Positions 11,240 to 22,380 are shown, numbered from the stretch's first letter. The stretch: 64,000 nucleotides of DNA from Bremia lactucae (GCF_004359215.1 NC_090612.1:3994395-4058394), one strand, 5' to 3'. Translations and numbers: made by a program. The notes: a model not told the origin generated them from the letters alone.

Positions 11240-11900
11240 GTTCAGTGTCTCAATATTAGAACATGCTGCGAGGCAACGACCACTTTATTTTTTGGCAGGT
11301 AAACGCTATACCCTTTAGGCTCTTCACCAATGCGAAGGATAATCCCTTCTTGTCCTCTCGGTACAACATTCTTCTTCTTAAGATATCTGTTCAGTGTACA
11401 TGGTGACCCAAAGACGACAAATCTCATCGAGCGACGAGTTGGTTCGTCAGCACCTTCATCGGCGACATTCTCTCATCATTCGAATTTGTAAAGAGTCGGT
11501 TCAAAATATAAGCAGCATATTCAACCGCGTCTCCCCAGAAATTAAATGGTTATCCTGAAGCAAATATAATGCAACGGGCCATATTCATGATGGTCCGATG
11601 CATGCGCTCGGCTTTTCCATTGCTGGCTTGGTTTCTTGCTTCACTTCGCTGTCTTCCAACGCCCGACTTTTTGCAAAATAAATCTACATTCTGGTACTTT
11701 CCTCCTAAGTTCGTGCGAAGAACTTGCACACGACAATTATTTTTTTCTCGAAAAAAATCAGAGTAGCTTTAAATTTCGTTGCCGCAGCGTGAGCAAGAAA
11801 TACACGGCAATAATTGCTCTTATGATCTACAAGGTTGATCATATAAAGATTATTCAGCCGATCCTTTTGGAGTCATCGGGCCCTTGATGTGCGAACAGAT
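11240..11900 (-). pseudogene. copia-1 integrase C-terminal remnants
   Basis: Minus frame 11427-11242 reads MRFVVFGSPCTLNRYLKKKN, then GQEGIILRIGEEPKGYSVYL and VASQHVLILRH. This is the conserved stretch after the copia integrase core (FGS...R....G...G.....GYRVY). Upstream (11450-11900) the core survives only in scattered frames. Confidence 0.75.
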
Positions 11901-11942
11901 AACACCTCCAACACTGTCAATAGGTGAGTGTTGCCAAGAGTC

Positions 11943-12422
11943 TTACCTTTGCTGTTTGTCCTTGGTCTGTTTGCCTTGTGAGCAATTGTAACAAAATTCC
12001 CGACGCTTATCCGTAAGCAAAAAATCACAATTCGGATATTTAGTCAACTTTATTATCGTTTCGTAATTTAAATGACCAAAATGCTTGTGAAAGTCCAAAA
12101 AGCTGCCTATTTGAACAGCGGAAAAGACTTGGACACATGCTTTTTCAGCTATGACCGCCATTATAACTCTAACCGGTTCAGCATCGTTGTCCATCACTCG
12201 ACACAGCACCACAAGAACGTTTCCAACCAAATTAACATCAGAGACCACAGATCCAGTTATTGTGTCGGACAAAACACGTAGTTGACCATTGTATCCAAGC
12301 GTGTAACCCTTTCGGTCCAAGATTTCATAAGAATTTAAATTTTGCTTCACGCCCTCAGTAAGGTATACATCCGTAAGAGTCAGCACACGATTAACTCCAC
12401 AAGCCAAGACGTTAATTGTCAC
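11943..12422 (-). pseudogene. copia-1 gag-pre-integrase domain
   Basis: A 159-codon minus frame has the pre-integrase signature: VLTLTDVYLTEGVKQNLNS, then ILDRKGYTLGY, HKHFGHLNYETIIKLTK and CYNCSQGKQTKDKQ (zinc-binding H/C set). In intact elements it leads straight into the integrase core, which is broken here. Confidence 0.85.
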
Positions 12423-13800
12423 AGTGCCTTTTTTGCTTGTATGTAGCGGCTATCCATCGGGTTGATGACAAACCCCTTCACACGGCTCAACATTTTGGAG
12501 CCATGACTCATCACTGACCAAGTGTCCACTGGATCCGCTATCCAAATACAGACATCGTCTTGTTCACTTGAGACTTCATTCACAGCAAGCGAAAAATTTG
12601 TTTGAGGTCCTTGTGGTCGTTTGCGTTTGTGACACGCTCCCTGCAAATGTCCCACTTCGGGACAAAAATGCCATTTGAGCGTTTCCTTGCGAAGTCGATA
12701 GGAAACAGAACTAAAGATTTCTCGCGTGCTCACTTTTTCTCGCCCGAGAGATCTATCTCTCCCAGTGTGTAACTCATATGCTTGCGCAAAGTGAGCGAGC
12801 TGTTCTGCTTGTACCAGGTAATCCGTTCTCGTGTGGTCAACTCTTGCCAGTAAAATTGTCCGCATAGCATCAGAGGCGTATTGCACAATATTATCCAAAA
12901 TTAAATAATCACCACCGTTTCCACAAACTTTGTAAATGGCCTAATACCGATATATATAATTTTCTGGCCAACCTCGGTTCGGGTTCTTACGTTGCGTAAA
13001 GAGTTTCATCCACTTTTCACATCTTCAGGCCATTCAAATCCACAAGACGACAGTGCCAAAGCAATTTGTCGCTCGAATCTCCGATCCTACTCCACAAAAC
13101 CAGAACCAAGTGCTTCGTACAATTCGCGTCCATTAAACGCCCGAATGCCGAGCTTTTTTTGTCTTGCATCAGGATATCGCTCCTGAACTATATTTCCTTG
13201 TGCATGACCAAATCCCTTAAGGTCCTGATGTTGCATGTACCCATGCCTGCACCAGGACTTGATATTCCTGGTATGTTGCCCTCCTGCTTTTGGCAACATA
13301 CCAGGAATATCAAGTCCTGGTGCAACTTCACCGCAAACGTCCTGGTTGAAGCCATTTGATTCGGGCTGTCCAGCGCCAAACGACATATGTCCTTCAATCG
13401 TCCTCCTCGGAGTAAACACCGGCGCATCAATGGACCCTTCCAAGTTATCCAAATGCGTTCTTGTTACTCTTCCCAAAGCCAAAACAAACAAACTTGAATG
13501 TCTAGGCGAAGTCATAGGCGTGTCCCTATGTCTCCCACGCCCTTCCTCGGCTTTCATCAACCTTTTCTGTGACTCCTCAAGCCTATCCAGACGTCCGGTT
13601 ATGCCTCTCATCAACACCAGGAGCTCTGATGCGTCGTCACTCTTGGTGGTAGCATTGTTCACCGCGTGGACAACACTCGGCTTGTTCTTCTCTTCATAAT
13701 CTTCATGCTCACTGGCCCTTTCGTGACCAGTGGCAGGGTCTGCTTCCGCATACGCGCCGTCGCGCTGGTCACCCCTGAGTGCCCCGTGCTATGGACTCAT
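12419..13800 (-). pseudogene. copia-1 gag with zinc knuckle
   Basis: The gag start ATG (13800-13798) lies within the primer-binding site. The frame has a TAG at codon 4, then is open through 13662-13087 (coiled coil ITGRLDRLEESQKRLMKAEE) and resumes in another frame at 12898-12419 (QAEQLAHFAQAYELHTGRD, a degenerate knuckle CPEVGHLQGACHK). A 33-bp perfect inverted repeat sits in this gag at 13248-13324 without breaking the frame. The protease signature downstream is poor. Confidence 0.85.
13248..13324. repeat. 33-bp perfect inverted repeat (hairpin) inside copia-1 gag
   Basis: Arms 13248-13280 and 13292-13324 are exact reverse complements, with an 11-nt spacer CTCCTGCTTTT. The stem would encode IPGM-like residues on both arms of the minus strand and keeps the gag frame open. 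Confidence 0.95.
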
Positions 13801-13804
13801 AACC
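13791..13804 (-). other. copia-1 primer-binding site overlapping the gag start codon
   Basis: Minus-strand GGTTATGAGTCCAT directly abuts the 5' LTR. It matches GGTTATGAGCCCAAC at 60647 and GGTTATGAGCCAAC at 52031. The complement contains CATAACC, the CAU anticodon loop end expected of tRNA-Met, so priming from an internal (half) tRNA-Met, as known for Drosophila copia, is inferred. The ATG in the site is the gag start. Confidence 0.7.
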
Positions 13805-14015
13805 TATTAGAAGTCAATACACAGAGGTAGAGACAGTGGGCACACAATTAAATGCGAAAGAGAGAGTATTGTTAAAATTTGTTATCTTCTAGCTAGCTAT
13901 CAACAGAAGAAATCATAAGATGAAACTCATACAGTTCCTCGGCTCAAAGATGATATCAAAAAATGATACTAGTACCACTTTCTTGGTACATCAACTTGAA
14001 GCTTGCCTTTCAACA
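13805..14015 (-). repeat. copia-1 5' LTR
   Basis: 211 bp, partner of 9155-9364. In element orientation it begins TGTTGAAAGGCAAGC. The terminal TAACA is changed to TAATA next to the primer-binding site. Confidence 0.9.
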
Positions 14016-15350
14016 GCGTCAACCCACAGGTTTCTTGACACACAATCTCGGAGCTGAATAAGCCAATGTATTTGGTCGATAATGCCAGCTTGAACCATCT
14101 CAATGGTCCAGTCTTAAATTGTTTGGCGTTGTTCGGGACGTTAGCGCCTTGTTTGACTGAAATGCTTCATGCCCGGTTGAGCTGAATTTCATGCTCCATT
14201 CCCTCTTAAACTGAAGGAGTCTCATTCGGAAGCTACGTGCGAAAACGGGTTTCGCATACTTGCGTAGTATTAAGTACACTGGTGACCCTGAAGAGATTCT
14301 TATCCTTGACTCCTAAAGCGTTCAGTTTTCTCTGGAATATGCGGATTGAAGACAAAGATGGTTTCGATATCTTTATCATGGCGCAGTATCTTCATCGTTT
14401 GCTTAGATGTAATAAGCCGTGTCGTGCCATGTTGGCCCAAGGACCATACTGCTGATAGTACTTTGATATCTCGCGGCTATGAGCTACGCGAGCTTCACGT
14501 CGTCCATGTACGTTGATATGAACGTTGCTTAGGCAGTCTTCGTTTGGCTTCGTCGGAGTTGTTCACCTTGATATGAGGCGAAACTCTTTCGGTACCCCAG
14601 TCGATATCTGGGTTCTGTTTTAGTAGCCACATCATGCCCAAAATGACATCCTTTATCTCAGGATCGGACATAAATTGGAATGTTCCAGATGTAAGTGGAA
14701 AATAAGTATCGTAGCTTCCTTTCCACAGTTTGACGGGGCTAAGGGGGCAATTTGGTCCTTTTCAAGGTCACTTGCATCATTACTCCTTCATTGACCTCAA
14801 GCTAAAGCGTTCGCGTAGTTTGTTCGTGAAGACCGACCATAACTTTCATGCGCTCGAAGTTTATCAAGAAGGCACGATACCAACTCAATACGGACTTACC
14901 TAGATTGCTTGAGATTAGTGTCAGTTCGCAAACTTTTTGCGACCTCCGAATACTGTGCAACGGGCTAAAGTTGCCCTTAGGTATAGAATACAAAAAGTGA
15001 TGAATCTGTTTCCATTAGTTGACGTTTACTGGCCTTATATTGCTCAGTAGCGATGATTCATAACTCAATATCGTTGCCAAATATCCCTTCGTACAGCTGA
15101 GGGTCATTCGTCCAGCCGGATGCAATGACATACTCAAAGCGTTTGTTAGCTTGCTGCGTTCGCGCTTGCATTAAGCTTGAACTAGGGCTTCATATTGTTG
15201 TTGCTATCGTGTGTGGTACATTAACAGCTGCTGTATGGACATCAATCCTGCAGGTGCATCTGCCGTAGACGACCAACCAGCCTGGTAAGTGGCACGATCC
15301 TCGGCTAGCGTCGTATGCATTGGCGTCCTTGGTTGCGATGTAGACGTGAA
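14016..15350 (-). pseudogene. Ty3/gypsy gag, protease and RT start, upstream half of the copia-1 target
   Basis: Minus-strand pieces in several frames: gag/linker near 15300-15000, then a retropepsin region at 14950-14550 (ERMKVMVG, EVNEGVMMQVTLKRTKLP, and DVILGMMWLLKQNPDIDWG in a second frame), then RT start up to KKPVG at 14016. The reading continues in frame at 9154 with RIVHNY, which shows the interruption by copia-1. The junction codon is TGA where a Trp is normal in this family. Decayed, no intact ORF. Confidence 0.75.
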
Positions 15351-16118
15351 GCTCCTCTGTGAGTTAAGAGCTTATTTAAAATAAAAAAGAAGAAGCTTAT
15401 AATGCTCTGTTGACGAGCTCTAGGATTTGAGGACGGCACTCAGTTGCACGACATCTTGTGGTCATGAACTGGACACCTCTCAGTGCGGCGTATTGTCTTA
15501 TATCAAAACCAAAACGAAGAAAACTCTCAAAGAAAAGAACTTATTAACTCGTAACGTCTAAGTTTCTCGTACAGATGGATGGTGTGTGGCGACGCTTTTA
15601 ATGTCTTTTGAATTTTGTCGATTCGCTTTTTGAACAATTCAGTCGTTTCGTGAACTGCGTTACGAGCCAGGAGTCTTTACAATCTGTAATCTTTAATTAA
15701 ATAAGCTGGACAAGCTTTAATTGCTTTGCCGTTGTTAGCCACAAGTCACGTCGAAGCTGGTCGATTGTTTTGAGATTCGACGACAATGAATCAGTTCTGT
15801 CCGGAAAGGGATCTGTAGGCTTGTGTGATTTGCGGGTTATGTGATTTGCGTTTAACGATACAGAGTGCAACCAGAAACAGGTCAGTAGCACGAGTGCTGA
15901 CCAAGCAGCTCCGAAGTGTAGTAGTTCGTTTTTAAAATTGCAGTTACAAAGGCGGCACAGGGACTTGCCGAAGCAAAAATCACAAAACCACAAACCAGTG
16001 AAGTGTATGTACCATTTTAGAGTGCAACCACACTAACTAGCCACCTAACGTTCGTTCGCTAATAAGACAACCTTTGTATTCTAGCGCTCCCCACTATGTG
16101 ACTCGCAACCGATATCAA
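15351..16118. other. Unassigned DNA between two gypsy fragments
   Basis: A 98-codon minus ORF (15993-15697) and smaller frames have no recognisable domain. It probably holds worn LTR or untranslated element DNA, because gypsy gag lies on one side and a gypsy integrase tail on the other. No gene supported. Confidence 0.4.
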
Positions 16119-16560
16119 CTAGAAAACTCGCTTCCCACTATGTGGCCACGAGTACCCTTGTCTCGAACTCTTGATGACTCGACAAGTGCTAAGGGGGAAG
16201 GATGAGCCTATAATTTTGGTCTGCAACCTCTTCCACCACCGTAAAGGGCCCAATGAAATGCGGCAACAACTTCGTTGTACCTCGAGGTAGTACAGAAATC
16301 GCATTTTTAGGAAGGTCAGCAGTACTTATTACAAAAATTACCCCACTCTAAAGCGTTCATTATTTTTGCGACCATTTCGGTCCGCATATTCTTTTTGCTT
16401 GTCCTGTGCGCTTGTCATCGGTTCACGGACTTTTCGTGTAATGGCTATTTACTCATCCACAAAGCGTTGAGCCACGCTCACGCTTTTGCATCTAGCTCGC
16501 CTATGACACCGCAGAGAGGTCGGTGATAGGACAAAATTTTACTGACCACTTCTAAATTGG
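16119..16560 (-). pseudogene. Ty3/gypsy integrase C-terminal domain fragment
   Basis: Minus-strand reading gives SAQDKQKEYADRNGRKNNER, then LPRGTTKLLPHFIGPFTVVE and VADQNYRLILP, the integrase C-terminal domain (compare KLLPKFIGPFRVLHRRGNAY at about 28.8 kb). Stops and frameshifts are present. It lies 5' of gag on the same strand, so it ends a different element copy from the one at 14016-15350. Confidence 0.75.
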
Positions 16561-16728
16561 TAGGGTCACTAGGGCAAGTATCTATCATTGACATGATACC
16601 CTCGCATATCATCGTCACATTGACAAAATATGTCCCACTAGGGTTGTAACTTGTTGCGGATAAAAACTTGAGAACTAATATAAATTAACAAAGATATTGG
16701 AAATTGTCATTATTTTTTTAATAGTCCG

Positions 16729-18126
16729 ATGAAAAAAAAATTTCTTATGGACTTTATCCGTACAAGAGCGAAGAATTTATTGAGCTTCTATCGCTTCGCT
16801 CCTCAACAACGCGTATCCTTAGATGATTTCGAAGAGCAAGGGCAACGGCGCGTAAAGCTTCTTTCCAGAATGAGTGCAAAATGGAGCCCCAGTTTAATAC
16901 AGCATCCTCCAGACGACCTTTTGAATGAAATCGCAGAATATTCCGAAGGTCCAGATGCCGACTTGTTATCTCATTACGCGTTGCGACTAGCATTTTGCAG
17001 GTAAATTATTGTACAATCATTTCATTTGTCTTTCAGAAAGGTTTATCGTATGGTTGCAACTACATATTTGCCTGTGCAAGAATATAGAATAACGAGTGAA
17101 TGGGATTGGTTCGTTGCCACCGAATCGAAACTTTTTGCCATTCGACTCGGTAAATTACCGCCTTTGGCAGCAATTGAGTTGCTAGCTAGTGAAGGTATTC
17201 AACATGAATTTTTATCGGAAGGTGATATCACAGATAAAGGAATTTTCCGTGTCCCGTTCGCTGAAGCACCCCAACTGGTTAAACATCGTGAGGTTGTGAT
17301 TCGTGACGGATTTTGCTTGATTCCACTCCGCAAAATGAATAATGTAGCCATTTATCACTTTCGACGATGTTTGCTGAAGCAAATGCGGGAATTGCAAAGT
17401 GCTCTTCCTGCGCAAGGACCGGAAGTGGAACGATTGACGCCGATCCTTGATAAGTTTGTTCAAGAAGCAAAAGTTTTGACGGGTACAGCAAATCTACTAC
17501 GTAAAACTACTAACAAGCCAACGCTTAAAGTAGAGGCAATCGATTTAATTGCAGAAAAGCACTTTCCATTGTGCATGGTGCAACTACACCGCAAACTTCG
17601 CGCAAATCACCATCTTAAGTACGATGGACGCGTGCAATACCGGTTGTTTTTAAAAGGCGCAGGGATTTCGGTACACGATTGCATTCAATTCTTTCGCTCT
17701 GAGTTTATTAAATCAATTCCCGCCACCAAATTTGATAAAGAGTATACTTACCACATCCGCCATAGTTATGGACTTGAAGGATCTCGAATAGACTATGCGC
17801 CTCTCGACTGTGAACGTATTATCTCACAAAGTCCACCTCGACACGGACAATATCACGGCTGTCCCTTCAGGCATTGGGATCGTTCAGTATTGCAAGATGA
17901 ATTGCGCCGTCGTGGTCTGTCGTTGGAGTCCGCAATGGAAGTTACGCAACAAGCTTCTGCTGGCAACTGCCAGCATGCGTGTAGCATCTTTTTCGAGAAA
18001 ACACATTCTTCGACCATCAAGAACGTGCATGCAGGGACTCAAGATGCCTTTGCTGGCTTGAAACGGACTCCAAGTTTGATGCATCCGAATACTTACTTAA
18101 ATGCGAGTCTTGCTACAATAATTTGA
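16729..18126 (+). CDS. PRIM2: DNA primase large subunit (PRIM2/PriL), two exons
   Basis: Exons 16729-17000 and 17037-18126 give 453 aa; the 36-nt intron runs GTAAAT...TTTCAG and the join restores ...LAFCR-KVYRM. It is the regulatory subunit of the primase in the DNA polymerase alpha-primase complex, which makes replication primers. The N-terminal helical domain is at residues 15-220 (LLSFYRFAPQQRVSLDDFEE, IFRVPFAEAPQLVKHREVVI). The C-terminal iron-sulfur domain starts near 275 with HFPLCMVQLHRKLRANHHL and GRVQYRLFLKGAGISVHDCI, then IRHSYGLEG, DYAPLDCERII, HGQYHGCPFRHWD, CQHAC and MHPNTY. The four 4Fe-4S cysteines can be assigned to FPLCM, LDCER, HGCPF and the CQHAC segment. The C-terminus is short, without the acidic tail of some animal proteins. 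Confidence 0.93.
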
Positions 18127-18333
18127 TAAATGGTTTAAAAAAAAAAATCATTATAGTTTTCCAGATAACAGCAGTTTCGAAAAGTGCTCTCTTAATATTT
18201 TCGAGTTATGTTTATATTTATGAAAGATTTATACTTAAGAGACAAAAATCCAGCATAAATTACGCGGTATTCGCTCTTTATAAGAGCATGTACAAATTAA
18301 CGGAGTCGGTAATAAAAACGTTAAAATTAATCA

Positions 18334-19998
18334 ATGGCGCCTGCGACTCCGTTAACAACGATAGACGTGGGCTCGTTAACTGCCAACAATACAACGACCG
18401 AACAGCTTTTGGCCATCTTGCGCGAGCTTCGAAACTCCGTTGGGCCGAGTAGGTACCTCCAGCGAAATGCAGCCAACCATTGATTTATTATTGTAACGAA
18501 TTTGTGCTGTTTTAATGTGCTGCTGCTAGAAATTGTATGCAATGCTATTGCAAAGGTGATGCATTTTCGTGAGAATAAGTTTAAACAATTAGCGCTGAGC
18601 GATGACAGCACGCCAATGATGATGGAAAAACAATTATTGAAGCAAAAAAATGAGATAATGGCAAACAAGTTGGGTGCAAACATCCCAAAGAAATGCAAGA
18701 AACGCGAATTTATGATGAGCAACTACATAATGCGTTCAGTGGCAATGAAATTTTTGTATCTTGGGGAAAAGTATGCCGGATTTGCACGCCAGGATCACAT
18801 GCCCGAGACGGTCGAGCGTTATTTACTTGAAGCACTTGTTCGCGCCAAGCTAATCACAAATGTTGATGAAGCCAACTACTCACGCTGTGGACGGACTGAT
18901 CGTGGAGTAAGCGCCTTTGGACAAGTTATAGCACTCCGTGTACGCTCAAATATGCCAGCGACCGCCAAGCTGCTCACTTATCCGTGTATTGATGATGTAC
19001 GGCCCGGGTCCAAATTCCGAGTCCGTTTGGCCACGGGAGAGGAAAAAGTGCTGACTGAAATTGATTACGCTTCGCAACTTAATCGTGCCCTGCCGGTCGA
19101 TATTCAAATCTACTCAGTAGCTTCATGTCGTCCTGATTTTAGCGCTCGATTCAATTGCACTGCTCGCATGTATCGCTATTATTTCATTCGACGTGACTTG
19201 GACATTGGAACGATGCAAGAAGCAGCACAGAACCTTGTGGGAAAGCACGACTTTCGCAACTTTTGCCGCATTGATCCGAATTGCCATGTGTTTGAGCGGA
19301 ATGTGCAATCGTTCGAAATTGTTCCGTGTTTAGGGCAACGGGCCCATGACCCCAGCCAGCAAATGTACCGTTGCGAGGTCTTTGGTCGTGCCTTTCTATG
19401 GCACCAAGTGCGTTGCATGGTGGAAGTGCTCTTTTTAATTGGCACGGGACAAGAAGAGGCGAATGTTATTCGAAAGTTGCTGGATATTACGCAAACACCA
19501 CGTAAGCCACAGTACCAAATGGCTTCAGACTTGCCGCTTGTGTTGCACGAATGTTACTTTCCAGACCCGGACGATCCTGAAAGACCAGGTCCACGCTTTG
19601 AATACACGCCCCTTGCATTAATGCAGGTGCATGCGCAGCTCACGGAAAAGTGGGAAAAGCGGAGCATGCAAGCGGCAATGCTCCGAAGCCACCTGGATGC
19701 TTTAGAAAACTTTCAGGTTTCGGCAGATCGTGTGGTGAAGGATTTGAATCATTATGCACCTGTACTAGAGCAACTGATGCGGAAGCGTAATCTTCTGACG
19801 GACAAAGGTGGGATGGTAACGTGGAAGGATGTGAGTCCATTGCTTGTGTTGTCGAAGAAAAGAAAAGTGAAGCCACTGGCGACGCGAGATACGGGATACT
19901 CAGTTGACGAACGCAAAGTGATTGATCAAGATCGGAAACGCCGGCGCGATAAAGAAGTGCAGGAAGGCGCGGCTATTGAAGATTTAACCAACGAATAA
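18334..19998 (+). CDS. PUS3: tRNA pseudouridine(38/39) synthase, PUS3/DEG1 type (TruA family)
   Basis: It converts uridine to pseudouridine at tRNA positions 38/39. The catalytic domain is certain: MKFLYLGEKYAGFARQ, then SRCGRTDRGVSAFGQV with the catalytic Asp, SARFNCTARMYRYYF, GKHDFRNFCRID and GRAFLWHQVRCMVEVLFLIG. The C-terminus has basic runs (KKRKVK, RKRRRDK) that suit a nuclear signal. I propose a short first exon at 18334-18448 (MAPATPLTTIDVG, TTEQLLAILRELR, like the leucine-rich start of animal PUS3), an intron at 18449-18529 (GTAGGT...GCTAG) and exon 2 at 18530-19998, giving 527 aa. Without exon 1 the first in-frame ATG is 18559. The family assignment is firm; exon 1 is moderately supported. 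Confidence 0.92.
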
Positions 19999-20378
19999 AC
20001 TAATCTATGAAACAAAAACGAAATTTTACGCTATTTCGATTAATAATTTTTGAAATGCTTAGGCAATCCACGCTGGACGTGTCAACAAGATTTAATATAA
20101 CATGAAAGCCAACATGAAAGCAAAGGATAGAACAATACAATTATTCTCGAAATGTTCCCTCATTAAAAAAAAGTAACGTCACTGCTCTACCTACACAGGG
20201 AAAGTATGAGAGGTCGAGCTCATATGCACTCCGGTAAATTGTCTAATCATCGGGAATATTCTTCGAATCGTCACAATAAATCCTCTTGTTTAGGCTACTG
20301 ATGAAACTAAAACCTACAGGCTAGAAAGGTCTGATATACAACACTTTTACCAAACACCTGATTAAGAATTCAGTGCCC
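19999..20378. other. Tail-to-tail intergenic region, PUS3 and sideroflexin
   Basis: 380 bp of AT-rich DNA shared as 3' flank by two convergent genes. No ORF or RNA gene recognised. Confidence 0.6.
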
Positions 20379-21908
20379 TTAAATCCCCTTGTTGTAGATA
20401 AAGTGGCGAATCGGCTGGCCGTGGCAATCCGTTCGAGACCGAAACTCTTCTTCAACATTGTCTGCTGAGATCGTTCCGATTTGCGGGAATAGCGCAATAG
20501 CGCTTGGCATTGCGCCCCAAAGACACAGCGTCAACACGACTAAGTCAACAGCACAATAGTAATCGCAATTTAGCGCGATATCAAAATAATAAAACTATAT
20601 AAAAGCGTAAGCCATACTGAGTTCCACAGCGAGCTTAGGGTACTTGGCCTGGGGCATAAGGTTATTTTTCTTCATAACCTCATACAAATATGGCGGGAGT
20701 AACAAAACTATGGAACAGAATAAAAACATATTTCACAAATAAAATGCTACAGCTTCAAAACGTACTGGGCATTGGAAGAGCTACGCGCGTAAGTGCGACT
20801 TGGCCAAGCGAGTGACGTCCAGCAGCTACCGAACGGCCATGCACAGTGCCATGCTCATCCATAATATCAATGCCTTCCCTACGTATACATGCGTTCAAAA
20901 GATGTCGCGTATTCAGTGTGAAATGTGTGTCAATTTGATACGTACGTGAACTCATTAAAACGCATCGACACGGCGTTGAAAGCACCTGCACTGGCAACAG
21001 CAACAAAAGGAACCATCTACGAAATGTGCCTGACATTAATTAAGCGTTCCAAACACCATTTACAATACTTTATTGCGCACTTTTGCGAGAAACGAACGCA
21101 TGTTTGGCGAAAGATTCTTTGCTGAGTCGACGAGTTTACCCAAACCAACGGCTGTTGAGCACGATACAAACGTCGCAGTTGCGTACGATTCTATAGCAAT
21201 AATCCATGAATAGCAACAATTCATTAAGAGCTCGTGGGTACGTAATAATATACTGGGCATTGCGTACTCAAGATAGTGACCGTATCCTGATCACTGCTGG
21301 CATTGCGATTGGCATAATTAAATCCTGCGCTGTAGCTCTGATTGATCCATTGCCACAAAATAGTGTTGCCAAGCTGCAACAATAATATACAATAAATAAT
21401 ATTTTGTTTATTGGAATACACTTTCTTTACTCAATAAATAATGTACCGTGGGAGTGGCTAGTAGCATCCCGACACAGATGGGAATATTGACTGGCACGAA
21501 CGCTGATAGTCGAAATAAAGCTGGAATCGTTTCTCCACTTTGAGGGTGGACTGCAGCTTCTTGCACTGCATTCACGTCGACAATGATCGATGGAAGAATT
21601 AGTCAGGAAAAAAGAAATTGTAAGCGCACAATACAGCTCGTGCCCTGTCGGAGATTCCAGAGTTCTGCAGGGGTCACTTGGCCAGGGGCAAGGTTCCCGC
21701 TGCGATAATCGTCTAGTGTCTTGGTCGCGTGTTGGATTTGTTTCGAGCTTAAAAAGAGCCACCTGTTTCTATGTGTTAAGAGCTGCTTTTGCTACGTGCA
21801 GTCTCATAGTAGCACCTTGACGTACTTTGGCGATACGAGCTCTGCAAACGTGCGCCAACGACCACGGTACGTCGAAGTGTCGAAACGTGGCTTATCTAGA
21901 GCATGCAT
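20379..21908 (-). CDS. Sideroflexin (mitochondrial amino-acid carrier family), nine exons
   Basis: Sideroflexins are multi-pass inner mitochondrial membrane carriers (serine and related substrates). Exons on the minus strand: 21908-21826, 21768-21635, 21565-21447, 21373-21295, 21190-21081, 21016-20946, 20878-20766, 20707-20618, 20539-20379. All eight introns (57-104 nt) are GT-AG and every phase fits, giving 960 nt, 319 aa, the family's usual length. Motifs in order: DKPRFDTSTYRGRWRTFAEL (near N-term), LDDYRSG, ELWNLRQ, AAVHPQSGETIPALFRLSAF, VPVNIPICVGMLLATPT, LWQWINQSYSAGFNYANRNA, SYATATFVSCSTAVGLGKLV, VPFVAVASAGAFNAVSMR, EGIDIMDEHGTVHGRS, GQVALTRVALPMPILLLPP, LCLWGAMPSAIALFPQIGTI, ending YNKGI. 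Start is the only Met in phase, MHALDKPRF. It lies tail-to-tail with PUS3. Which sideroflexin subtype, and its substrate, cannot be told. Confidence 0.92.
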
Positions 21909-22380
21909 TCAATGTTTTTCTCAGAGGATGAATTGCATGATTTACGCAGCAAGTGCTGCGACAAAGTGGTCACACCGAGTGAGAAGGGAGGCACTTCGTT
22001 GTTGGCCATTGTCGATTTGCTCTCAACACAATGATTTTTCACCAAATCTCATTGTTGTTTTCTATTTATTAACAGAAAGTAGAGATCGATACCACAATAC
22101 AGTCATTCCTCTGCGATGTTATAGCAGGCAAATCCTATGAAGTAGTGAAAATTATAAGAAATAGCATAAATATCACCAGTTGATTTGTTTTTTTTTAAAT
22201 ATCAATATCTACAGCTGGATTTAAGGAGGATCAGCATGCTAATAGGGACCATGATTCTAAACAAGTTCATAATAATCAAATATCATAATTTGTTATTTTT
22301 CAGGTCCACCTCACCTTCAATCAGAGGAGTGAAATCTCCCGAAAGAAAGCGGCAGACCAAAAGATGAGCCATACCGTATT
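21909..22380. other. 5' flank of the sideroflexin gene; no gene seen
   Basis: The gene's promoter should lie in the first few hundred bases. Small ORFs cross it but none is recognisable. A T-run is present at about 22185-22197. Confidence 0.5.

Larger units (their letters stand above)
9155..14015 (-). mobile_element. Ty1/copia retrotransposon (copia-1), nested inside a gypsy RT
   Basis: The element is 4.86 kb with 210-bp LTRs. On the minus strand the order is gag (13800-12420), protease/pre-integrase (12422-11943), integrase remnants (about 11900-11240), RT (10700-9821) and RNase H (9840-9595), the Ty1/copia order with integrase before RT. It has a primer-binding site at 13804-13791 and a polypurine tract (GAGGGGAG, complement of about 9365-9372). 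Flanking 5-mers GCGCC (9150-9154) and GCGTC (14016-14020) look like a target-site duplication with one change. Many stops and frameshifts make it non-autonomous. Confidence 0.9.

Noticed and set aside
20755..21036. Minus ORF starting MSGTFRRWFLLLLLPVQVL that looks like a signal peptide of a secreted effector
   Set aside because: It is an intron-spanning misreading of sideroflexin exons 6 and 7. The true frame over the same bases reads VPFVAVASAGAFNAV, and the later part GQVALTRVALPMP belongs to exon 7.
21427..21762. 111-codon minus ORF
   Set aside because: Wrong-frame shadow of sideroflexin exons 2-3.
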